From NCBI RefSeq assembly GCF_001894765.1, contig NZ_BCWV01000004.1, positions 186,001-250,000 of the forward strand: a stretch of 64,000 nucleotides of DNA, in the 5' to 3' direction. Within the stretch, counting starts at the first letter, position 1. Each line of letters starts with the position of its first letter. Positions 58,176-64,000 of this stretch are shown here, in pieces. Source of the stretch: Rhodococcoides corynebacterioides NBRC 14404. GTDB lineage: Bacteria > Actinomycetota > Actinomycetes > Mycobacteriales > Mycobacteriaceae. Both the position numbers and the translations under genes were made by a program. Below the pieces are notes generated by a model. That model did not search any database and had not been told where the DNA came from. It was given only the letters and a program-made list of their open reading frames with translations.

Positions 58176-58585
58176 CATCCGTACTCGCCCGCATCTCCGC
58201 CGAACCGATCGATCCGGCCACCGTGTCGGACTTCGTCGCCGGACCGACTCACGGTGCGGTGCTGGTGTTCTGGGGCGTCGTCCGCGATCACGACGGCGGC
58301 CGCTCGGTGTCCGCGCTCGAGTACCAGGCCCATCCCGAGGCCGAGGCGTTCCTGCGTCGCTGCTGTGACGACGCCGCGGCAGCGTCCGGGTTGCCGACGG
58401 CCGCCGTCCACCGGGTCGGCGACCTGACCATCGGGGACACCGCGCTCGTCGCGGCCGTGGCCGCGCCCCACCGCGACGCCGCGTTCGACGCGCTGGAGAC
58501 GCTGGTGGACCGCATCAAGTCCGAGGTGCCCATCTGGAAGCGTCAGCGCTTCCCCGAGGGCACCAGCGAGTGGGTCGGACTCTAG
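58172..58585 (+). CDS. moaE: Molybdopterin synthase catalytic subunit
   Basis: Converts cyclic pyranopterin monophosphate to molybdopterin with MoaD thiocarboxylate. 137 residues; HGAVLVFWGVVRDHDGG opening and the active-site lysines in IKSEVPIWKRQRF. It ends in TAG within a CTAG (58582-58585) that also gives the stop codon of the convergent CobW gene. Confidence 0.93.
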   Translation: MTSVLARISAEPIDPATVSDFVAGPTHGAVLVFWGVVRDHDGGRSVSALEYQAHPEAEAFLRRCCDDAAAASGLPTAAVHRVGDLTIGDTALVAAVAAPHRDAAFDALETLVDRIKSEVPIWKRQRFPEGTSEWVGL

Positions 58586-59598
58586 ATTCCCTGCTCCCGC
58601 AGGTAGCGGTGCACGACGAGCATCTCCTCGTCCGTCGCGGGGCGGTCCCGCACCACACCCTGGATGGCCGCGTCGACGTCGTCGTCCATCCCCGCGCCGA
58701 GGAAGACCAGGGCGGTGCTCCCCCGCGTCGGCGCCCGCTCGATCACGATGTGCCGACCGACCGTCTGCAGCAGGAATCGACCCCGGCCCGTCGTGAAGCG
58801 GACGAAGCCCTTCGATCGGTAGAGGCCCGCCGGCGGGTCCTCGAGCAGCGCGATCAGCGCGCGCGGGTCGACGTGGCGCGTCGTCTCCACCGCCACGCTG
58901 CGGTAGGTGTCGTGCAGATGCTCGTGATGCGCGTCGTGGTCGTGGTCGTCCTCGCGGAGGAGGTCGTCGAGGCTGAGCTGGCGGGGCCCGTCGTCCTCCG
59001 TCCGCTCCGGCGGGTCGAGCAGCAGGGCCACGTCGACCCGCCCGTGCTCGGTGATCACCACCGGCGCGCCCGGGGCGTGCCGGCGGACGAGGTTCACCAT
59101 GGACGCCCGGCCGTCGTCACCCACCAGGTCGCTCTTGTTGACCACCACCAGGTCGGCGAACGCCAGGTGCTGCGCCAGATCCGGGTGCCGCTCCACCGAA
59201 TCCGTCATGTTCACGGCGTCCACCACCACGACGAGCCCGCCGTACCGCACTCCGGCGTGCGAGCTGCCGAGCACCATGCGAATGAGGGCACGGGGCTCCG
59301 CGAGTCCGCTGGCCTCGATGACGACGGCGTCGACCGGGGAGCTCGGTCCGGTGAGCGTGCCGAGCATCTCGTCCAGGTCCTCGCTGTCGACGGCGCAGCA
59401 CAGACACCCGTTTCCGAGCCCGATCACGGAGTCGACCTGCCCGGCCACGAGCATGGAATCGATGTCGATCGAGCCGAAGTCGTTGACGATCACTCCGAGG
59501 CGAATGCCGCGGTTACGGCGAAGGACGTGATTGAGCATGGTGGTCTTGCCGGAGCCGAGGTAGCCGGCGACGAGAACGACGGGAACCGTACCGGGCAT
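58582..59598 (-). CDS. CobW/COG0523 family GTP-binding metallochaperone
   Basis: A 338-residue G3E GTPase. Walker A is GYLGSGKTT at 12-20, the metal-binding CXCC motif is CLCC at 65-68, NKSD gives guanine specificity, and a His-rich stretch DDHDHDAHHEHLHD at 217-230 precedes the CobW_C domain. COG0523 proteins load or allocate zinc, cobalt or nickel. No Zur-like palindrome is obvious upstream; TACCCT lies 6 nt before ATG 59598. The metal cannot be deduced. Confidence 0.88.
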   Translation of the reverse strand: MPGTVPVVLVAGYLGSGKTTMLNHVLRRNRGIRLGVIVNDFGSIDIDSMLVAGQVDSVIGLGNGCLCCAVDSEDLDEMLGTLTGPSSPVDAVVIEASGLAEPRALIRMVLGSSHAGVRYGGLVVVVDAVNMTDSVERHPDLAQHLAFADLVVVNKSDLVGDDGRASMVNLVRRHAPGAPVVITEHGRVDVALLLDPPERTEDDGPRQLSLDDLLREDDHDHDAHHEHLHDTYRSVAVETTRHVDPRALIALLEDPPAGLYRSKGFVRFTTGRGRFLLQTVGRHIVIERAPTRGSTALVFLGAGMDDDVDAAIQGVVRDRPATDEEMLVVHRYLREQGI

Positions 59599-59604
59599 GC
59601 AGAG

Positions 59605-59610
59605 AGGGTA
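59605..59610 (-). promoter_or_regulatory. Leaderless-type -10 box for the CobW-type gene
   Basis: TACCCT on the minus strand ends 6 nt before ATG 59598. The remainder of the 238-base gap to lsr2 shows no gene; TAGTCT at 59797-59802 may be the lsr2 -10. Confidence 0.45.
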
Positions 59611-59836
59611 CCGTCGGCATGAGCGTGGCTGGGCCACCGGCCGATCCGGCCGACTGTCGCGTCTCGTGCCATTATCGTCGGTCGTTCGTGACCGCGACGA
59701 GATCTCGATCCTGTCTCCCGTGCCGGGCTCGAAAAGCCTGTCGGACAGCATCTTCGAGGGAGTCGAGCCGCGTCTCCGCGCACATTTCCGACCGTGTAGT
59801 CTTCCCGGAACATTGCGGTCGACGAAAAGAGCGGGA

Positions 59837-60208
59837 ATGGCGAAGAAGGTCGTGATCGAACTGGTCGACGATATCGATCGGACTCTCTTGGGTGACGACG
59901 GTGAACACATCGTCTTCGCCGTCGACGGGGTCGACTACGAAATCGACCTCGGTCCCGACAATGCCGCCGAATTCCGACGCATTCTCGCGCCGTATCTCGA
60001 CCACGCGACGCGGGTGACGTCGTCGGCCCGGTCGACGTCCCGGTCGGGCGCACGTCGGACCACGGCGGAGTCGACGGGCCGCCGGCGTCGATCGCCCGAA
60101 TCCGCCCGCGCCGTGCGGGACTGGGCCGCGGGCGCCGGCTACACGCTCGCACCGCGGGGGCGCATCCCCGCCGAGGTGCAGCAGGCGTACGAGGCCGCGC
60201 ACGCCTGA
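59837..60208 (+). CDS. lsr2: Lsr2-family nucleoid-associated protein
   Basis: H-NS-like DNA bridger and xenogeneic silencer that binds AT-rich DNA. 123 residues: N-terminal oligomerisation domain (MAKKVVIELVDDIDRTLL) and a C-terminal DNA-binding domain with the RGR minor-groove hook (APRGRIPAEVQQAYEAA). The linker between is rich in Ser, Thr and Arg. Rhodococci often have more than one Lsr2 and this may be a paralogue. A tRNA-Ala lies downstream on the other strand. Confidence 0.92.
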   Translation: MAKKVVIELVDDIDRTLLGDDGEHIVFAVDGVDYEIDLGPDNAAEFRRILAPYLDHATRVTSSARSTSRSGARRTTAESTGRRRRSPESARAVRDWAAGAGYTLAPRGRIPAEVQQAYEAAHA

Positions 60209-60310
60209 CCCGACCTGCGCGGCTGCACACGACTGCGCCGAACCGGCGGGATCCCGCCCGTTCACCCGACCTGTGTGCCGCTGAGCAGGCCCTGGTCCGC
60301 CCCGCATACG

Positions 60311-60349
60311 ACGACACCCCCTCCCGACGATGTCGAGAGGGGGTGTCGT
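60311..60349. terminator. Hairpin between lsr2 and tRNA-Ala
   Basis: Bases 60311-60323 and 60337-60349 are exact 13-bp inverted repeats (ACGACACCCCCTC/GAGGGGGTGTCGT) with an inner 4-bp stem CGAC-GAT-GTCG. It lies 7 bases past the tRNA-Ala 3' end on the minus strand and also downstream of lsr2. Confidence 0.8.
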
Positions 60350-60355
60350 GATCGG

Positions 60356-60428
60356 TGGAGCTAAGGGGACTCGAACCCCTGACCCCCACACTGCCAGTGT
60401 GGTGCGCTACCAGCTGCGCCATAGCCCC
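60356..60428 (-). tRNA. tRNA-Ala (anticodon GGC)
   Basis: 73-nt minus-strand gene, acceptor GGGGCTA/TAGCTCC with discriminator A, anticodon arm CCACA-CTGGCAG-TGTGG (GGC) and T-arm GGGTTCGAGTCCC. CCA is not encoded. No integrase or partial duplicate is seen around it. Confidence 0.95.
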
Positions 60429-60526
60429 GGATCACCGGACGAGTTCGTCCGGTGAACACTGGAGAAAAAGTTACACCATGCCCATCGGGGCACCAAATCG
60501 CCTGGCCGCTGCGCAATCACGCCCGG

Positions 60527-61279
60527 TCAGCCGAGGTTCGCGACCCAGTCGCTGTTCTGGGTGTCCACCACCGCGCCGTCGACCAGCACGGTCGGCGTGC
60601 CGCGACCGCCCGCTGCCGCCAGCGCCTGACTGCCGGTGGCCGCGCTCTGCGCCGCGGCGTCCACGCGGGAGCCGTCGGTGATGCAGGAGACCGCCTCGTC
60701 CGAGGCACCCGACTCCCGAGCGCGGTCCGCGAGCTCGGCGTCTGTGCGGTCGGTGCTGCCCTTCTCCTCCGGCTTGAAGTCCGCGGAGAACAGCGCGGCG
60801 TGGAATGCGGAGAACACGGGGCCGTCGCCGGTGGCCGCCATACACTGCGACGCCGCCACGGCCCGCGTGCTGTAGGTGCCGCTCGGCGAGAGCTGGTTGA
60901 GGAAGTCGAGCATGTGGTACCGGACGGTGATGGCGCCCTCGTCGATCTTCTGCGCGAGCTCCTGACCGTGGACCTGCTCGAGTTCGGCGCAGTACGGGCA
61001 CATCGCATCCTCGAAGATGTCGACCGTCCGGGTGGCCGACGGCAGCCCCAGTGTGATCACCCCGTCCGCGTCCACCGCGGCGACGACGTCGGGGTTCTTC
61101 ACCGTGCCGTACCCGTCGGCCCGCGGGGCGGTCCGGGAGTTCTGCCACAGCACGCCCCCGATGACGACGGCCGCGATGACCAGCAACGCGAGACCGCCCA
61201 ACACGTACGTGGAGGCGGACGACGACTTCTGCGGGGTGTACTTCGACGACCCGGGGTTCTTCGCGTTCACGGCGTTCAT
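60527..61279 (-). CDS. Membrane-anchored DsbA/thioredoxin-like protein
   Basis: A 250-residue protein with a single N-terminal transmembrane anchor (about residues 25-45) and an extracytoplasmic thioredoxin-fold domain of the DsbA_4/Thioredoxin_4 group. The active site is CPYC at 94-97 and the cis-Pro lies in RGTPTVLV. An extra cysteine pair (ASQC, VSC) is typical of actinobacterial members. It probably oxidises or isomerises exported proteins. ATG 61279 is used; a longer frame from 61381 lacks support. Confidence 0.87.
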   Translation of the reverse strand: MNAVNAKNPGSSKYTPQKSSSASTYVLGGLALLVIAAVVIGGVLWQNSRTAPRADGYGTVKNPDVVAAVDADGVITLGLPSATRTVDIFEDAMCPYCAELEQVHGQELAQKIDEGAITVRYHMLDFLNQLSPSGTYSTRAVAASQCMAATGDGPVFSAFHAALFSADFKPEEKGSTDRTDAELADRARESGASDEAVSCITDGSRVDAAAQSAATGSQALAAAGGRGTPTVLVDGAVVDTQNSDWVANLG

Positions 61280-61360
61280 GGTGCCACGGGGGCCTGATAC
61301 CACCCTGAAAGCGCAGCTGAGGGTAGCCGATACTTGCTGGCAGCGCAGCGGAACCGGGCG

Positions 61361-61366
61361 TAGTTT
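61361..61366 (+). promoter_or_regulatory. Leaderless-type -10 box for the VIT1-family gene
   Basis: TAGTTT ends 7 nt before GTG 61374. Confidence 0.55.
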
Positions 61367-61373
61367 CTCGACC

Positions 61374-62114
61374 GTGACCACAGCTCAGGACTCCGACGGA
61401 TCGGCCCCCATCGTTCCCCACGACGTCGACCACTCCCACGCCGACGTCTCCGGCGGCTGGCTGCGCGCGGCGACGTTCGGTGCCATGGACGGCCTGGTGA
61501 CCAACACCTCGCTCATCGCGGGCGTCGGGGGCGCCGGCGTCACGACGCACACGCTGGTCCTCAGCGGCGTGGCGGGCCTGGTGGCCGGCGCGTTCTCGAT
61601 GGCGCTGGGCGAGTACACCTCCGTCACCACGCAGAACGAGCAGATCGACGCCGAGGTGCTCACCGAGCGTGCCGCGTTCCGGAAGTACCCGGACGCCGAG
61701 GAGGCCGAACTGGTGGACATGCTCACCGACATGGGCATGACCCGCGACACGGCGACGACTGCCGCCCGCGAGATCCACACGGACTCCGACCGCGCCGTCG
61801 ATCTGCACATCTCCCGCGAGCTGGGCATCGACCCGCACGAGAAGCCGTCGCCGTGGGTGGCCGCCGGGTCGTCGTTCGTGCTGTTCTCGATCGGCGCGAT
61901 CATCCCGCTGATCCCGTTCCTGCTGGGATACGCCTCGCTCGCGGCGGGACTCGCGTGCGGCGGCGTCGGCCTCCTGGCGGCGGGCGCGATCGCCGCACAC
62001 TTCACCGCGCGGTCGACGGTGCTGGGCGCACTACGGCAGCTGGTTCTCGGCGGACTGGCCGTCGCCGCGACGTACGCGGTCGGCTCGCTGATTGGCGTCG
62101 GCGTCGCGGGCTGA
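61374..62114 (+). CDS. VIT1/CCC1 family iron/manganese transporter
   Basis: A 246-residue membrane protein with five predicted helices, like vacuolar iron transporters. The first helix region GWLRAATFGAMDGLVTNTSLIAGVGGA and the SGVAGLVAGAFSMALGEYTSVTTQNE segment, with the metal-coordinating Gly/Glu, are the family signature. Bacterial members are thought to export or buffer Fe(II)/Mn(II). Its end overlaps the convergent MFS gene by 84 bases. Confidence 0.88.
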   Translation: MTTAQDSDGSAPIVPHDVDHSHADVSGGWLRAATFGAMDGLVTNTSLIAGVGGAGVTTHTLVLSGVAGLVAGAFSMALGEYTSVTTQNEQIDAEVLTERAAFRKYPDAEEAELVDMLTDMGMTRDTATTAAREIHTDSDRAVDLHISRELGIDPHEKPSPWVAAGSSFVLFSIGAIIPLIPFLLGYASLAAGLACGGVGLLAAGAIAAHFTARSTVLGALRQLVLGGLAVAATYAVGSLIGVGVAG

Positions 62115-63350
62115 CCCGGATCCGGAGTCGGCGGGCTCCGCGACGAGCGGACGACCGATGGTGTCGGGCACGACCGACCAGCCCACCGCGGCGACCAGCA
62201 GAATGGCCCCGGACGTCCCGAACGCCCACGCATAGGACAGCTCCTCGACCAGCACCCCGGCGACGAGCGGGCCGATGACGGACCCGACGTCCATCGCCAT
62301 CTGGAACGCCGCCAACACCGGACCTCCGCGTGCGCGTGACCCCACGAGGTCGGCCACCGCGGCCTGCTGGGTCGGTGTGATCAGACCCGAACCCACGCCC
62401 GCCACGAAGGTGAGCACCAGGAACACCACCGTCGACCCGGACACCCCCATGCCGGCCGTCGTCGCACCGCAGACCGCCAGGCCGACGATCAGGAAGGGCT
62501 TGCGGCCGTGGCGGTCCGACCACCGACCCGCCGGGACGAGCACCACGGCGTTGCCGACGGCGAACACCGCGAGCGCGATGGCCGCCATCGAATCCGGTTG
62601 GTTCAGTGCGCCGACGACGAAGAGCGGCACGATCGCCGTGCGGACCCCGAACACGGCCCACCCGTTGGCGAAGTTGGACAACAACGCCGACCGGTAGATC
62701 GGCGACCGGACCGCGTCGGCGAACCGCACGGCGACGGGCGCCGAGTCGAGGTCCACGTCCTTCACCGGGCTGCGCAGACCGACCGCGACGACGGCCGCGG
62801 CGATCACGAGCGTCACGGCGTAGAACACGAACGGCGCTCGCAGTCCGCCGATCTCGAGGACCACCCCGCCCACGAACGGTCCCAGCACGGTGCCGGCGAG
62901 GAAACTCGACGCGTACATCCCCGACACCCGGCCGCGCCGGTCCGGCGGCGCGATACGGATCAGGAGCCCGAGCGCCGACACTGTGAACATGGTCGAGCCG
63001 ATGCCGCCGAGCGACCGGAACAGCAGCAGTTGCCAGTACGTCTGCGCGACGGCGCACAGTCCCGTCGACACGGCGACGACGGTCAACCCGGTGATGTAGA
63101 CCCGTCGTTCGCCGATGCGCTGGACGAGCGCCCCGGACGCGGGCGCGAACAGCAACCGAGTGGCGGCGAACGCGCTGATGATCGCCGTCGCCGCGAACTC
63201 GGTGACTCCGAAGTTCCGAGCGAAGCCCGGCAGAGCGGGTGCGACGATGCCGAATCCCAGCGCGATGACGAACGCCGCCGAGATCAGGATCCGGATGTCC
63301 CGATCGGTCGAACCGCGAGCCGGAGAGCTCGGGGACTCCGGCCGAGTCAC
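62031..63350 (-). CDS. MFS drug-type exporter
   Basis: A 439-residue, 12-helix MFS protein. Motif A between helices 2 and 3 reads [14 protein letters not shown], motif C-like [15 protein letters not shown] is in the first helix, and the 'drug/H+ antiporter' pattern [10 protein letters not shown] is in helix 5. The last 30 residues are polar and overlap the VIT1 gene, so the C-terminal tail may be extended. GTG 63350 overlaps the pgm stop (GTGA). Substrate unknown. Confidence 0.87.
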   Translation of the reverse strand: MTRPESPSSPARGSTDRDIRILISAAFVIALGFGIVAPALPGFARNFGVTEFAATAIISAFAATRLLFAPASGALVQRIGERRVYITGLTVVAVSTGLCAVAQTYWQLLLFRSLGGIGSTMFTVSALGLLIRIAPPDRRGRVSGMYASSFLAGTVLGPFVGGVVLEIGGLRAPFVFYAVTLVIAAAVVAVGLRSPVKDVDLDSAPVAVRFADAVRSPIYRSALLSNFANGWAVFGVRTAIVPLFVVGALNQPDSMAAIALAVFAVGNAVVLVPAGRWSDRHGRKPFLIVGLAVCGATTAGMGVSGSTVVFLVLTFVAGVGSGLITPTQQAAVADLVGSRARGGPVLAAFQMAMDVGSVIGPLVAGVLVEELSYAWAFGTSGAILLVAAVGWSVVPDTIGRPLVAEPADSGSGSARDADANQRADRVRRGDGQSAENQLP

Positions 63351-64000
63351 GCTCCGGACAGCACGGACGACACCAACTCGCGCGCCGCCGCCTGCACCTC
63401 GGCGAGGTGGTCGTCACCACGGAACGATTCGGCGTAGATCTTGTAGACGTTCTCGGTGCCGGACGGGCGCGCGGCGAACCACGCGCTGTCCGTGGTCACC
63501 TTCAGCCCGCCGAGCGCGGCCCCGTTACCGGGTGCCGTCGTCAGCGTCGCGGTGATGGGCTCGCCGGCCAGCTCGGTGGCGGTGACCTGCTCCGCCGAGA
63601 GCTTCGCCAGCACGGCCTTCTGCTCCCGCGAGGCGGGGGCGTCGGTCCGCGCGTACGACGGAGCGCCGTGGCGGTCGGCCAACGCGGCGTACCGCTGCGA
63701 CGGGGTCTCGCCGGTGACGGCGGTGATCTCGGAGGCGAGCAACGCCAGGACGATGCCGTCCTTGTCGGTCGTCCACACGGATCCGTCGCGCCGCAGGAAC
63801 GATGCGCCGGCGCTCTCCTCCCCGCCGAAACCGAGTGTGCCCGTGACCAGTCCGTCGACGAACCACTTGAACCCGACCGGCACCTCGACCAGTCGGCGAT
63901 CCAGCGCCGCCACCACCCGGTCGATCATCGACGAGCTCACCAGTGTCTTGCCCACCGCCGTGTCCGCCGACCAGTCCGGTCGGTGCGAGAACAGGTAGTC
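63347..64000 (-). CDS. pgm: Phosphoglucomutase (alpha-D-glucose specific), C-terminal part
   Basis: Interconverts glucose 1- and 6-phosphate, linking glycolysis to glucan synthesis. Only about the last 217 residues lie in the window; the frame is open to base 64000 and reads [20 protein letters not shown] before the visible start-like codon. [16 protein letters not shown] is the sugar-binding loop and [16 protein letters not shown] the phosphate-binding loop of the family. It supplies glucose 1-phosphate for the glucan genes in this window, a functional inference. Confidence 0.92.
   Translation of the reverse strand, partial: DYLFSHRPDWSADTAVGKTLVSSSMIDRVVAALDRRLVEVPVGFKWFVDGLVTGTLGFGGEESAGASFLRRDGSVWTTDKDGIVLALLASEITAVTGETPSQRYAALADRHGAPSYARTDAPASREQKAVLAKLSAEQVTATELAGEPITATLTTAPGNGAALGGLKVTTDSAWFAARPSGTENVYKIYAESFRGDDHLAEVQAAARELVSSVLSGA

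Noticed and set aside
60356-60428. tRNA-Ala as an integration site for a mobile element
   Set aside because: No integrase, no partial tRNA copy and no atypical genes nearby, despite the adjacent lsr2.

Overview
The window is about 64 kb of GC-rich (roughly 70% by eye) actinobacterial chromosome. Gene content and order run closely parallel, as I remember it, to the Mycobacterium tuberculosis stretch from about Rv2989 to Rv3055. Single-copy housekeeping genes, GTG starts, an Lsr2-family protein and many TANNNT boxes 6-8 nt before start codons all point to Mycobacteriales, most likely a Rhodococcus or Nocardia relative. I cannot name the species. It is a conserved core region: I see no insertion sequence, integrase, phage gene, CRISPR array or rRNA.

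Layout. 1-5.7 kb: an IclR regulator cut by the window edge (probably the leucine-biosynthesis regulator), tRNA-Glu(CTC), tRNA-Gln(CTG), a YihY membrane protein, gltX, an FAH-family hydrolase and an MFS transporter. 5.7-12.2 kb: leuB-serA and ilvB-ilvN-ilvC, the latter preceded by a 15-codon leader peptide and an attenuator. 12.2-20.1 kb: a PH-domain membrane protein, a DoxX protein, a sugar-dehydrogenase-like lipoprotein, gatC-gatA-pfkA-gatB and an ACT protein. 20-27.5 kb: ligA, then a run made of a GNAT protein, a PlsC acyltransferase, cysteine desulfurase, mnmA and a MetE-like protein. 27.6-29.5 kb: etfB-etfA. 29.7-42.4 kb: a glucan/methylated-polysaccharide locus (methyltransferase, GH57 branching enzyme, GT4 transferase, left-handed beta-helix acyltransferase), a beta-propeller lipoprotein, two more methyltransferases, enoyl-CoA hydratase, NUDIX, an ABC ATPase and glgX. 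42.4-48 kb: a Pth2-domain protein, serB, ctaD, a siderophore-type binding lipoprotein and a NUDIX protein. 48-53.9 kb: nrdH-nrdI-nrdE-nrdF under NrdR-like boxes, an FMN reductase and its divergent TetR regulator. 53.9-59.6 kb: a divergent molybdenum-cofactor cluster (moaA-moaD and a small kinase on one strand; moeA, a moaC-mog fusion and moaE on the other) and a CobW-type GTPase. 59.8-64 kb: Lsr2, tRNA-Ala(GGC), a DsbA-like thiol protein, a VIT1-family transporter, an MFS exporter and the C-terminal part of phosphoglucomutase.

How parts fit together. gltX, tRNA-Glu, tRNA-Gln and gatCAB together make up the indirect glutaminyl-tRNA pathway. The ilv genes are predicted to be controlled by ribosome-mediated attenuation, with the leader translated from the very 5' end of its transcript. 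The nrd operon encodes a class Ib reductase with its flavodoxin and glutaredoxin-like partners. The moco genes cover most steps from GTP to Mo-molybdopterin.

The most interesting features are regulatory and architectural: a leaderless ilv leader peptide, a repeated leaderless-promoter pattern at about sixteen genes, several short duplications at gene 3' ends, two convergent pairs sharing one CTAG as stop codons on both strands, a repeated TACT-N3-CGGTA motif in the etfB/methyltransferase gap, and a possible ornithine-lipid acyltransferase pair. I did not find a convincing wholly new system.
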